DNA of 64,000 nucleotides from Flectobacillus sp. BAB-3569. Its GTDB lineage: Bacteria; Bacteroidota; Bacteroidia; Cytophagales; Spirosomataceae. The notes below the pieces were generated by a model. The model ran no database searches, was not told the DNA's origin, and worked only from the letters and a program-made list of their open reading frames with translations. Positions 9,133 through 19,288 of the stretch are shown here, piece after piece. The stretch lies in NCBI RefSeq assembly GCF_002270355.1, contig NZ_NJFZ01000005.1:310001-374000 (forward strand). Direction: 5' to 3'. A program made the translations under genes and the position numbers. Position 1 is the first letter of the stretch; each line of letters begins with the position of its first letter.

Positions 9133-9696
9133 ATGAAAAAATTAACTGCTCACGAAAACCTTACCTTATGGCAACAGTTTAAGTCTGGTGATGCCCATGC
9201 GTTTCAGTTGGTATACTTGAAGTATTACAAAGTTTTGATTCGCTACGGCAACAAAATTTCGATGGATGCCGAGCAGGTAATGGATGCAGTTCATGATTTA
9301 TTCCTTAACCTTTGGAATCGTAGGACGTTCCTTTCAGACACTGACAATATAGAACCTTACCTTAAAACCTCTCTTAGGCATGAGCTAGTACGTCGTGTGG
9401 CAGAATCACGCAATAGTTTTTCTTTTGATGATTCGCCAGAGTTGACGTATGAGTTCGAAAAAGATGCCTTTTACTATCAGCACGATAGCGATGAGCGTGA
9501 AGCTACTTTCCAGCGTTTGGAAAAAGCTGTGCAAGACTTGTCACCTCGTGTTTGGGAAACACTCAAAATGCGTTACTTCGACAAAATGGGTAATCAGGAA
9601 ATTGCTGAAAAGATGGGAATTAACTATCAATCGGTGAATAACAATATTCACCGTGGTGTCGAAACCCTTCGTCTCAAACTAGACCAAGTAGCGTAA
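9133..9696 (+). CDS. ECF RNA polymerase sigma factor
   Basis: 187 residues with sigma-70 region 2 (DAHAFQLVYLKYYKVLIRYG ... VMDAVHDLFLNLWNRRTF) and region 4 (LSPRVWETLKMRYFDKMGNQ, then EIAEKMGINYQSVNNNIHRG). This pattern, with a long DEAE-rich linker, is typical of the ECF sigma factors of Bacteroidota that work with FecR-type anti-sigma factors. No FecR or TonB gene is adjacent, so its regulon and inhibitor are unknown. A strong intrinsic terminator follows at 9720. Confidence 0.9.
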   Translation: MKKLTAHENLTLWQQFKSGDAHAFQLVYLKYYKVLIRYGNKISMDAEQVMDAVHDLFLNLWNRRTFLSDTDNIEPYLKTSLRHELVRRVAESRNSFSFDDSPELTYEFEKDAFYYQHDSDEREATFQRLEKAVQDLSPRVWETLKMRYFDKMGNQEIAEKMGINYQSVNNNIHRGVETLRLKLDQVA

Positions 9697-9719
9697 TAGC
9701 GAGCATGAAATTTGAGAAT

Positions 9720-9742
9720 AGCCTCCTTTGGGAGGCTTTTTT
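9720..9742 (+). terminator. Intrinsic terminator after the ECF sigma gene
   Basis: A 7-bp GC-rich stem AGCCTCC/GGAGGCT with a TTTG loop, followed by a run of six T. Confidence 0.9.
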
Positions 9743-9785
9743 GTTGTTATGGGCTTTGGAGCATCTGCGATTTTCTAAAAACCAC

Positions 9786-9793
9786 TACCTTTG
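9786..9793 (+). promoter_or_regulatory. Candidate -7 box (TACCTTTG) before prmA
   Basis: A full TAnnTTTG match 46 bases upstream of the prmA start, immediately downstream of the preceding terminator. The -33 box is not clear. Confidence 0.4.
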
Positions 9794-9838
9794 TAAAAAA
9801 TTGAAGCGTCAAATCAGACGTATTTTCATCATATCGTA

Positions 9839-10675
9839 ATGAACTATATAGAACTGAAACTCACTGTAAATCCAGAATTTGCAGATATTTTTATGGCCGA
9901 GCTTGGCGAAATCGGTTTCGAAACTTTTACCGAAGAAAGCTATGGCTTGAATGCCTATATCACAGAAGATTTGTTTTCGGAAGAAACCGTTGACGAAATC
10001 ATGGAAAGATACTTAGCCATGACTCCTATTAGTTATAGCTACAGCACGCTCGAAAAGAAAAACTGGAATGAGGAGTGGGAAAAAAGTTATGAGCCAATCA
10101 GTGTAAATGGCTTGGTACGCGTACGTGCGAGTTTCCACGAACCAGACGACCAACACCGCTTTGATATTGTAATTAATCCTAAAATGTCGTTTGGCACTGG
10201 ACACCACGAAACTACTTCGATGGTTTTGGGTATACAAGGCTCAAAATTGGCAGAGGAGCATCAGGGTAAAAAAGTACTTGATGTCGGTTGTGGAACGGGT
10301 ATTTTGGCGATTATGGCAGCCAAATTAGGTGCTAGCTATGTGTCGGCTTTTGATATTGAGGAATGGGCTGCCGAAAACTCTCGCGAGAATGTGGAGTTGA
10401 ACCATTGCGAAGGCGTAGTGGTAAGACAAGGAACTATCGACGACGAACCTGCAGATTTGTATGACATCGTATTGGCAAATATCAATCGCAATATTTTAAT
10501 GCGTGATATTCCGAAATATGTGACATATATGTTACCAAAAGCTTATTTGGTGGTAAGTGGTTTTTACGAGCATGACATCGCAGATATTGAGCAAGTAGCC
10601 AACGGAGTGGGTTTGAAAAAGACCTTTTTTGATACCAAAAATAACTGGGCATCGGTTGTTTTTGAAAGAGAGTAA
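9839..10675 (+). CDS. prmA: Ribosomal protein L11 methyltransferase
   Basis: 278 residues, cytoplasmic. The N-terminal substrate-recognition domain (about 1-90, EIGFETFTEE) precedes a class I SAM-dependent methyltransferase domain. Visible signatures are NPKMSFGTGHHETTSMVL (the PrmA-specific FGTGxHxTT motif), SAM motif I LDVGCGTGILAIMAAKLGA, the acidic residue in SAFDIEEWAAEN, and LANINRNIL. By family knowledge it trimethylates lysines of L11. The size is normal. It sits alone between a terminator and a perfect 27-bp inverted repeat. Confidence 0.93.
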   Translation: MNYIELKLTVNPEFADIFMAELGEIGFETFTEESYGLNAYITEDLFSEETVDEIMERYLAMTPISYSYSTLEKKNWNEEWEKSYEPISVNGLVRVRASFHEPDDQHRFDIVINPKMSFGTGHHETTSMVLGIQGSKLAEEHQGKKVLDVGCGTGILAIMAAKLGASYVSAFDIEEWAAENSRENVELNHCEGVVVRQGTIDDEPADLYDIVLANINRNILMRDIPKYVTYMLPKAYLVVSGFYEHDIADIEQVANGVGLKKTFFDTKNNWASVVFERE

Positions 10676-10677
10676 TT

Positions 10678-10735
10678 TGTTATTTCGGATTGCGGATGTT
10701 GGATTGCGGAAGTGTGGTACAAAATGTAAGTTTTT
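10678..10735. repeat. Fragment of the long-hairpin repeat
   Basis: TTATTTCGGATTGCGGATGT followed by TGGATTGCGGAAGTGTGG matches the left arm of the long-hairpin repeat. The rest of the element is absent. Confidence 0.5.
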
Positions 10736-10796
10736 CTATATCTCCCAAGCTCAGCATCTTTAGTACATGGCTATCTGAGAACAGATACCTAGTCAA

Positions 10797-10855
10797 GATA
10801 TACCAAAAAAGGGATAAAGTTTATCAGTTAAACTTTATCCCTTTTTTGGTATATC
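10797..10855. terminator. Bidirectional terminator, 27-bp perfect inverted repeat
   Basis: Arms 10797-10823 and 10829-10855 are perfectly complementary around a 5-base loop (TCAGT). The arms contain ACCAAAAAAGGGATAAAGTT and its complement, so an A-run precedes and a T-run follows the stem on either strand. It lies between convergent prmA (+) and the phosphatase gene (-), which fits a two-way terminator. Confidence 0.8.
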
Positions 10856-10883
10856 CATTGCCCTCTTTACAAATATTTCAACA

Positions 10884-11043
10884 CTTAAGTAAAATCGTGC
10901 AAAATAAGATTTAAGTTGTGTGCTTTAGGCACTAGGCAAAGAGTTTTAACATGTTTTGTAGTAATTAAAGATATGTTTTACCGAAAGCCCATTGCTGAAA
11001 GTCGAAAGCCAAATAGTTGAGTTTTATTTTGCCCACTAACTTA
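10884..11043. repeat. MITE-like element, copy D (abuts and supplies a stop codon)
   Basis: The left end is CTTAAGTAAAATCGTGCAAA. The interior has GTGCTTTAGGCACTAGGCAA, AGAGTTTTAACATG and CCGAAAGCCCATTGCTGAAA. The right end is TTTTATTTTGCCCACTAACT then TA. The right terminus covers 11041-11043, the TAA stop codon (minus strand) of the downstream phosphatase gene. Confidence 0.75.
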
Positions 11044-12276
11044 CTTCTTAATAATCCCTTCTAAAACCTTTGGGTCTCCGTCGATTGGAGGAGTGCTGAT
11101 GCCTAAAAGCTGTGCAATAAATGGATATACATGAATATTTTGGAAGGTCGGAATTTTTACTCCTTTCTTGATATTGGGTCCGTTGGCATAAAAAATCGCA
11201 CCCATTTCTGGACAAGCAGTTGGGTCAAATCCGTGTACACCCCAAACTTTACGTTTTTCAGGTTTTTTAGCAAGAGATTCTTTGTTGTAAAAACCATAAC
11301 CTGGTTCTACCACCAATAGCATATCACCAATACGAGCATTGGTATTGAAATGTAATTTTTCGGGAATATCTGCTTTTTTATAAATCTTAAAATGCTTCTC
11401 CTTTGCAGCAATCGCATTGAATATTTCGTCGGCTTTGTCTTTATTTTTCAAGAAAATATTACCGTGAGTGCTATTATTTACAAAAAGGAAATCTTGTTTG
11501 TTCAACCCTTCCAAGAAATCATCGGCAATGATAAACGTCTCTGGACGGTTTTGCATTTCGTACATACCGTGGTCGGCGGTAAGGATAACATTTACAGGCA
11601 ATTTAATTTTCTTTAATCCATTCATCAACATACCTACCAAACTGTCTGCTTCCATCACCGCAGCTTCGGTTTCAGGGGCATTAGGGCCATATTCATGTCC
11701 TTGTGTATCGACCATCGAGAAATAAATCGTCATCAGGTGCGGACGATCGGCTTCTGGTAAATTCAACCAATCAAATACCGCTTGAACACGCTTTGGATGA
11801 GGTACTTTGTCGTCGAAACGATGATAATAGCTTGGATATTGACCACCAATTGGGGCTTCGGAGCCTACCCAGAAATAGGAAGCAGCTTTCATTCCATTTT
11901 GTTGAACCAATTGCCAAATAGGCAAACCACCATAATAATAAGGGTCTTCTACCTTATCACGCTGACGAATCGAGTAAAAGGTATCGCGACCCGCATCATA
12001 AAAAGTATTATCAATCAAACCATGATGGTCGGGGTACAAGCCTGTTACCAAAGTATAATGATTGGGAAAGGTTTTGCTTGGATACGAAGGCAGCATTACC
12101 TCAGCAGCGGCACCTTTTTTAATGAAATTTTTGAGGTGTTTTACAGGATATTTCTGAACATAGTCATGACGGAACCCATCGAACGAAACCATTACAACAT
12201 AAGGTTTATCGCTATTTTGACCAAGGCTTACAAATGCCCAGCTGAGAAAGCACAAAAGGCTTACTAATTTTTTCAT
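11041..12276 (-). CDS. Exported nucleotide pyrophosphatase/phosphodiesterase (alkaline phosphatase superfamily)
   Basis: 411 residues with a signal peptide (cut near GQ, residue 20). NPP-family residues are visible: the first metal site in MVSFDGFRHDYV, the Thr nucleophile in PSKTFPNHYTLVTGLYPDHH, the second metal-binding region in YFSMVDTQGHEYGP, ILTADHGM, and a late His in VWGVHGFDP. Type I phosphodiesterases of this kind hydrolyse nucleotide or phospholipid phosphodiesters in the periplasm. Residues are complete, so it should be active. The stop codon coincides with the end of a MITE-like repeat, so the extreme C-terminus (GIIKK) may have been set by the insertion. Confidence 0.9.
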   Translation of the reverse strand: MKKLVSLLCFLSWAFVSLGQNSDKPYVVMVSFDGFRHDYVQKYPVKHLKNFIKKGAAAEVMLPSYPSKTFPNHYTLVTGLYPDHHGLIDNTFYDAGRDTFYSIRQRDKVEDPYYYGGLPIWQLVQQNGMKAASYFWVGSEAPIGGQYPSYYHRFDDKVPHPKRVQAVFDWLNLPEADRPHLMTIYFSMVDTQGHEYGPNAPETEAAVMEADSLVGMLMNGLKKIKLPVNVILTADHGMYEMQNRPETFIIADDFLEGLNKQDFLFVNNSTHGNIFLKNKDKADEIFNAIAAKEKHFKIYKKADIPEKLHFNTNARIGDMLLVVEPGYGFYNKESLAKKPEKRKVWGVHGFDPTACPEMGAIFYANGPNIKKGVKIPTFQNIHVYPFIAQLLGISTPPIDGDPKVLEGIIKK

Positions 12277-12632
12277 GAAGTGTAATATTAAAATGAATGA
12301 TAAATAATGTTTTGGTTTCGGGTTTTCGGTACAACCGAAAGGATTTATTTTTTGTCTTTCTTAAAAAAGCATTGTCTTGCGTGAAAATGCCCAAGTTCTG
12401 ACAACATAAGATTGAGCTAAAAACTTTATCAAAATTAACTTTTTAGAAAGACAAGGTAAGCAAAATTCGACGAAAAGTCCCTTTTTCATTACAAGACAAA
12501 GTCCTTTAGCGAAAAGCTGTGTAATCCACGGACTTGGCAATACCTTTGCGAAAAAGTCGTTATTTTTACCAGAACATCCTATGGTTTCGGAGAAAATTCT
12601 CCAAATCACTCTAACACTAAAAAATACTATCC
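12277..12632. other. Divergent intergenic region
   Basis: About 356 bases between divergent genes, without a supported gene. It contains a small hairpin (TTTCGGT-ACA-ACCGAAA at 12324-12340) and, at 12541-12548, a TACCTTTG -7-type box directed at the large secreted-protein gene. Open frames on the minus strand (12212-12609) have no recognisable protein character. Confidence 0.5.
12541..12548 (+). promoter_or_regulatory. Candidate -7 box (TACCTTTG)
   Basis: A full TAnnTTTG match about 85 bases upstream of the start at 12633. The -33 element is poor (CTGTG at about the right distance). Confidence 0.35.
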
Positions 12633-15600
12633 ATGAAACTCAAAATTTACTTTTTGTTAGTTCTGGGCTTACTTTTTACCGTAACAACTTATGGTCAAGG
12701 TCTAAAACTATCAGATAAGCCAGAGGAATTTTTGGCTGATGCCCAAAATGTGCTGAGTGTATCGGGTAATCCGCAAGCCGAAAGTATAGCCAAGGGCTTT
12801 GAAAAACTATGGAATTCCGACAAACTAGCTAGTCCACAAAAGACCAAGATAGCGAGCCTTTCAAATTTTATGGTCAAAAAAGGGTACAAACCACCCCACT
12901 TTTCAAACCTATTTGATGTTGTGGTGACAGGTTCAGCTACTAGTCAACTTTCGGGAGCTACATTGGATGCTTTTCTCGAAACACTACGCAAATCAGTTGA
13001 AAGTAACGATACTAAGACAACCCTTCGTTTGATAGAAATTTCGAAATTGCTATTTGGTAATAAGGCGGTGTATTATACCAATTACAACAAATTGTATGTG
13101 TTGGATGGGAATATTAGCTTTCAATATAATGACCAAAAAGTAGAGCTTTCAAATACAACTGCTGTTGCGCCAACCAACAGCAATGCTGCCACTACTACTC
13201 CTTCAAATAACGATGGTTGGGAAGATGCTCCTCCAACACCAAGCAACAATGGAGCAGCCCCAGCACCTGTAGAAGAAACCGCTCCTTTGTTTATCAATCC
13301 TGGTCCAGCGATTGTTTTTAAGAATATCAACCTTTCTATTGTTACCGCCAGCGATTCGGCAACTTTGATAGGTACTAATGCTACATTGGGTATCAAAGAT
13401 GGAGTATTGCTCGGTACTGGTGGAAAGTTTTCTTGGGAAACAGTAGGACTGCCACAGGCATATGCCGTTTTGGATAACTATAGCATGGATATTCGTAATC
13501 CACGATTAAAGGCCGAGTCGTCGACGCTGACCTATGCCGATAAGCTTGCGAATCCTATCAAAGGAATGTTTGAGTTTCAGAGTAAAAAACGCCCAAAAAA
13601 TGTAGTGTCAACCTTTCCTCGTTTTATGTCTTTCAAGAATGAAGCAGTGCTAAAGAAATCTGCTGATTTTGAATATAAAGGAGGTATTGCCTTGTCTGGC
13701 AATACAGTGTTGAGTTCATCTCTGCAGGAAAAGTATACCACCATTGTAGTAAAAAAAGAAGGAAAGGTAGCTTTCAAGATTTCGGGTAGAAAATTCATAA
13801 TAGGAGATTCCTTAATTACCTCACCAGCCGCCTCCTTTACAGGATATTTTGCCGAAAATGATTCTATTTATCATCCATTAGGAAAACTAACGTACGACCG
13901 ATTGCAGCAAAATTTGCGACTAAGTAAAGTCGATGAAAGTGGTTTTAAGGAAGCGGGTTATATTGATAGCTATCATAAACTAGAAATTACAGCCGATGCT
14001 ATGCGCTGGAGTTTGCGTGACCATAAGGTTGACTTTTATATACTCGTTGCTAAAAATGTAGTGCCTGCCTTATTCGAATCATTTGACTATTTTAATCCAG
14101 AGCGATTCAATAAAATTTCGGAAACCTTCGGTTTTAATCCATTGACTGTGGTTAATAATTATGTCAAAAAAATAATTTGACTACCGTAAAACTTTCAGAA
14201 TTAGCCAAAGCCTATAACAAAGACTTAGCTACGCTCAAACCTGTATTTTTAGCAATGATGCAAAAGGGTTACTTTGAGTATGACCCTGAAGTCGAAACTA
14301 TCAAATTGTCGAGAAAGGGAACTCATTACTTATCAGTTCAAAATACCAAACGAGACTATGATAACTTATTAATCCCATCGCTTTATGCAACTAGTAGTAA
14401 AGATACCACAGCTAATGCAACATTGAGCTTAAAGGACAATCAGTTGATTATTAGAGGGGTTAAGCAGTTTTATTTGTCGGATTCACTAAATGTGTACATG
14501 GCTCCTTATGACAATCTTATCAAAGTAAATAAGGACCGTAACTTCGGTATTAGTGGAGAGTTAAAAACAGGTAATTTTAGATTTAGAGGAAAAGATTTAT
14601 CCTTTAATTATGGTGAATTTAGTGTCAAGTTAAACAAAATTGACTCTATTACTTTTGTGCCACAAAAAGAGCTTGCCAAACGTGGCAGAACCGAAGTTGG
14701 AGGTGATTTGAAGTATGAGTCGGGTACAATTTATATCAACAAACCCGACAACAAATCTGGTCGTCAAAGACTGGTTGAATATCCTCGATTGGTGGTTCCT
14801 ACGGGCGTTACCGCCTATTTCGACCATGCCTATCGCGGGCAAATGGCGTATAACAAAAAGGTGTATTTTAAAGTACCAAGCATTGATTTTGATAGTTTAA
14901 ATATCAAGGATATCGACTTTGTGGGAACATTTTATTCAGATGGTATTTTCCCACCTTTTAAAGAAACCCTGATTTCGATGCCAGACAATACCCTTGGGTT
15001 TAGTCACAAAGTGGCGGAGGGTAAGTATGTGCTTTATAATACCAAAAGCTTTATCAAGTTTGAGGAACCATTGATTATGGATAAGCGAGGTTTGCATACT
15101 GCTGGAGAAATCAACCACCTAACAGCGCAAATTCAAGCTAAAGAGGCTGTATTTACGCAAGACTCAGTCAATGCTACTGGTACCATCGGTAAAATCAATG
15201 AAGGTCCTGTAGGTCAAGCTTATTTTACCAAAGTAGACATTAAAAACTACTCGCTTAAGTGGCAACCCAAAGTGGATAGTATGTTGATTGAAACCAAAGG
15301 AAACTCATTTGAATTTTATGCTGCTTCTTCGAAACTAGAAGGTAAGTTATTAGTTCGTCAGACAGGTATGTTTGGTTTTGGTAAAGTACATCGCCAAGAT
15401 TCAGAGACGGAGTCTGATAATTTCAAATTTGGAAAAGATGGGTTCTCCGCCGAACCAGCCAACTTGATGGTAGGTAGTAATCTAAAAGCGGCTAAGCCTG
15501 CCTTGTTTGGTAAGCATATGAATGTGTATTTCAACTTGACTACAGGTAAAGTAAATATCAAAACTCCTGCCGTACTCAAGCTCGAAGATTCTACAAGTAT

Positions 15601-17347
15601 GTATTTCCCTTATACAGCCTATCGTACTTCTATCAATAGTGCGGAATGGGATATTAATAAGAAAAATATTACAATGAAAGGCGATGTTAAAACATCAACC
15701 TTTACTTCAATCGAGCCATCTCAAGAGGGCTTAACATTCAATGGGTCGGGAGCACTTTACGAAATCGAAAAACAATCATTGAATATTAGTGGCGTGCCTT
15801 TTATTAAGTCTGCTGATGCTAAAATTATTCCAGACCAAGGCCAAGTATCAATTCGTCGCGATGCCGAAATGAAGACTTTCTACAATGCCAAACTCGAAAT
15901 CGATACGCTCACGAGCTATCACAAACTCGTTGGAGGCAATATTCGAATTTTATCGAGAAATGCTTTTGAAGGCGACGCCATTTATCGCTTCCCGAACTTG
16001 GTCGGTGATACACTGAATCTGAAGATTGGTAACTTTACTTTCAAAGAAATTGGTGCTGACGACCGTAAAAATAAAAAGGTAAAAGCTATTACGACTACAG
16101 CCAAAGCGACAGTAGATGAGAAAGATAAATTCCATCTTTCGTCAAAAATTCTTTACAAAGGCGATGTAATTTTAACAGCCTCGGAGAAGAATCTTAAAAT
16201 GGAAGGTTTTATTAAACCCGAAACCAAAGGACGCTCAGATGTAATTAGTTGGATTCCCTACAAAGGCAATAGCACCAATAATCTAACGCTAGATGTACAG
16301 CCAGAATTAAAAAGCGATATCAATACGCAATTGTTAGCTGGTTTACATTTCCGAACAGCTTCTACGGGACTTTACACGACTTTCTTATCTGAAAAAACAG
16401 ATGCCAAAGACGAGAATATTTTTGTCGTAAATGGTAAATTCAGAGATGTTGCCAAATCATCAAAGTTTGAAATAGGCACAGAAGAAACCGATAAATCCTA
16501 CGAAGCCAATCGCTATATCTATGATGATGCCAAGAAAACTTTGAATCTGGAAGGTGCATTCAATTTCTTTACCCCAAATAACTATATTCAAGGAGCAGGT
16601 TTTGCGGATATTCGAATAGATAGTAGCAAATATAAATTTGACCAAATGCTATTAGTCAATTTCCCGATGCCTTCGGAAGTACTAAAAGCATTATCAGACA
16701 AAATTGTTAAAATCAACTTGGATTCAAGAGATAATGGTAGTGCCGATGAACCTGAGGATAAAGAACGCTTGATGTCAAAACTGGCAAATTTGGTCGGTCA
16801 CAAAGCCGTAGAGTCAATCGAACGTCGTTTGAAAAACGAACACGTCCCAGTGCATACCATCAATTCTAAGTTGAATACCTCATTAGTATTTTCTAAGGTT
16901 AATCTACGCTATTCGGATCAACAATCGGCGTTTTATTCAACAGGAAAACTGAGCTTGGCAAGTATAGGCGGAACAGATATTAACTCGGAAGTAGATGGGT
17001 ATCTAGAAATTCGTAAAACCAATGAGGGAGATGAGTTCTATTTGTATTTAGCGCCAAACGAAGATACATGGTACTTTTTGGGTTATATCAAAGGCGAAAT
17101 GGGCGTAATTTCATCAGATGCAGAATTCAATAATGCTGTAGCTGCTAAGGCAAAAGGTGTGAAAAAAGGTAGTGGCAAAAACTCCTATATTTTCTTAGGT
17201 GTTGGAGCCGAGGAAAAGCTAGCCTTTGTAGAACGCTTTATGGAAGCTTATCGAGTGAAAGAAACTAAGCAGAAAAAAGTCGCTCAAGGTGATGATAAAA
17301 CTAAAAAAGTAGAAAAGAAAAAAGAGGAAGCCAAAGATGGATTCTAA
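12633..17347 (+). CDS. Very large secreted protein of unknown function, split by a frameshift at an A7 run
   Basis: Two frames, 12633-14180 (515 aa) and 14177-17347 (1056 aa), overlap by TTGA. The first has a signal peptide (KIYFLLVLGLLFTVTTYGQ) and a Pro/Asn/Thr-rich linker at about residues 165-210. The second would have to start at a rare TTG and has no export signal, although its sequence (repeated short strands, KGDVILTASEKNLKMEGFI) looks like a long beta-rich extracytoplasmic protein. The first frame ends just after A7 at 14166-14172. One additional A gives V-K-K-N-N-L-T-T-V-K-L and joins them into about 1571 residues. I therefore annotate one gene. A Lys/Glu-rich tail ends the protein. 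I do not recognise the family. A terminator follows at 17355. Confidence 0.65.
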
Positions 17348-17354
17348 AATTATT

Positions 17355-17384
17355 AAGCCACTTCTTTCGAAGTGGCTTTTTTGT
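17355..17384 (+). terminator. Intrinsic terminator after the large secreted-protein gene
   Basis: A 9-bp stem AAGCCACTT/AAGTGGCTT with a CTTTCG loop, followed by T-rich sequence. Confidence 0.9.
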
Positions 17385-17554
17385 TGCTATATCATCACAT
17401 ATCACCTCTATGGAAAGATGAGTTTTTAATGGAGAATTTTTACATTTACAGTGAAGGCAATTTTACCTGAGGCGAATACTTCTTAAATTCATCAAACTAA
17501 AAGCTCTAATTAATTTGATTCGCCTTGTATTGATTAGAGTTATATAATTCAAAT

Positions 17555-18808
17555 ATGTTAAAAAAAGTTTTACTCTCTGGATTCATACTTGCGACGGGAT
17601 TACAGTCAATGGCACAAGAAAAATGGATTTTACTAAAACCTCACCAGGTTTTTGATGGTGAAAATCTTCAAGCAAATTGGCAAGTATTAGTGCATAATCA
17701 ACGAATAGAAGCAGTTGGAGCCACTTTAAAAGTGCCAGCTAATACCGAAATCATTGATTTGCCCAATTGTACATTGCTTCCTGGACTTATAGAGGGGCAT
17801 TCTCACTTACTTTTACATCCCTACAATGAAGTCACATGGGATGATCAAGTACTACGAGAATCACGCGCTGAGCGTATTTTGCGGGCTGGCAACCACGCTC
17901 GCAAAACTTTATTAGCAGGTTTTACTACGGTGAGAGATTTAGGTTCAGAAGGCGCCGATTATGATGATGTAGGATTGAAACAATCTATTGAAAAGGGTGT
18001 CATTCAGGGGCCTCGTATGCTTGTTGCAGGTCGAGCGCTCGTAGCTACAGGAAGCTACGGGCCCAAAGGATTTCAGTCAGATGTATCAGTAATACAAGGA
18101 GCTGAAGAGGCTGATGGTGTTGATAATTTGGCAAAAGCTGTGCGTACCCAAATTGGGAAAGGAGCCGATGTCGTGAAGGTATATGCCGATTACCGATGGG
18201 GTTTATTTAAAGATGCTCAACCTACCTTTTTAGAATCAGAACTCAAAATGGTGGTTGATATAGCCCGCAGTTCAGGACGGGACGTAGTGGCACATGCTTC
18301 TACAGCAGAAGGTATTCGCAGAGCCGTAATGGCAGGTGTCAAGACCATTGAACATGGCGATAATGCTACGCCAGAGGTTTTTGCCTTGATGAAACAACAC
18401 GATGTATGTTTTTGTCCAACTTTGGCTGCTGGTGACGCTATTTCGCAATATAGAGGGTGGAAAAAAGGACAAGATCCCGAACCAGAGCGTATAGTAACTA
18501 AGCGTAAAGCTTTCAAGCAGGCTTTAGAATCAGGCGTGAAAATTTGTATGGGAGGCGACGTTGGCGTATTTAACCATGGCGATAATGCACGGGAATTAGA
18601 ATTGATGGTAGAATATGGGATGAAGCCATTAGATGTATTGCGTTCGAGTACGTCTATCAATGCAGATGTCTTTAAATTAAAAGAACTTGGTAGAATCAAG
18701 GCTGGGAATTTAGCGGATATTGTTGTGGTGGAGGGAAATCCAATACAAGATATTAAAGCCATTAGAAAGGTGAAAATAGTACTCAAAGGAGGAATTAAAG
18801 TCGATTAA
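17555..18808 (+). CDS. Exported amidohydrolase (prolidase/imidazolonepropionase-like)
   Basis: 417 residues with a signal peptide (MLKKVLLSGFILATGLQSMA, cut before Q). Metal-dependent hydrolase signatures in order: HxH in LIEGHSHLLLHP, the probable carbamylated Lys in GADVVKVYADY, His in VVAHASTAEG and TIEHGDN, and the final Asp in CMGGDVGVF. The terminal strand LADIVVVEGNPIQDIK is typical of the superfamily. Secreted members of this group are annotated as Xaa-Pro dipeptidases, but substrates vary widely, so only the general hydrolase class is secure. It is a single-gene unit. Confidence 0.88.
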   Translation: MLKKVLLSGFILATGLQSMAQEKWILLKPHQVFDGENLQANWQVLVHNQRIEAVGATLKVPANTEIIDLPNCTLLPGLIEGHSHLLLHPYNEVTWDDQVLRESRAERILRAGNHARKTLLAGFTTVRDLGSEGADYDDVGLKQSIEKGVIQGPRMLVAGRALVATGSYGPKGFQSDVSVIQGAEEADGVDNLAKAVRTQIGKGADVVKVYADYRWGLFKDAQPTFLESELKMVVDIARSSGRDVVAHASTAEGIRRAVMAGVKTIEHGDNATPEVFALMKQHDVCFCPTLAAGDAISQYRGWKKGQDPEPERIVTKRKAFKQALESGVKICMGGDVGVFNHGDNARELELMVEYGMKPLDVLRSSTSINADVFKLKELGRIKAGNLADIVVVEGNPIQDIKAIRKVKIVLKGGIKVD

Positions 18809-19288
18809 TAAATTATTGAGTAAAAAAAAGTAAAAGTAGATAAAGGCTTCCCAAACAAATGAGTATATTTAAAATCTATTGGCCTTCTAAGCATGATATT
18901 AAAGCGGGTTTGGCTTCAATTACTAAATCCAAAGCTGCCTAAAAAACTTGCTAGATAAACCAACGTGGATACTCTACATCTTTAACCTAGTCATGACTAT
19001 GAAAAGAATATGAACCTCTACTTTTACAAGTGTAAAAAGCATTTGGGCAGAAGAAAATTAGATTTATGGTAATCGCTACCGCTCACTAACTTTTATACAA
19101 ATATGCTATCCAAAAAAAGTATATTTGTTGATGGGAAAAAGATTTTTTACCATAGAAATATTGGGTTGAAAGACCAATAAGTTATACGTTTTGGAGCTTT
19201 GCACCAACCACAACTCAGCAATTCAGTACCAATTAAATAAGTAATATAGATATTATTCCATTAAAAATACTCTTACTCCAAAGCGACT
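18809..19288. other. Gene-poor intergenic region with two tiny open frames
   Basis: This 480-base stretch has no supported gene. Two very short frames look somewhat protein-like: 18859-18942 (27 aa, MSIFKIYWPSKHDIKAGLAS...) and 19103-19180 (25 aa, MLSKKSIFVDGKKIFYHRNI...). Neither has a clear ribosome-binding site. They may be remnants of decayed genes. GAAAATTAGATTTATGG and CGCTCACTAACTTTTA at 19050-19095 resemble MITE-like termini. Confidence 0.4.

Noticed and set aside
11782-12267. 161-codon open frame on the plus strand
   Set aside because: Antisense to the phosphodiesterase gene, with no recognisable protein features.
18217-18786. 189-codon open frame on the minus strand
   Set aside because: It is antisense to the well-supported amidohydrolase gene; a shadow of its codon usage.
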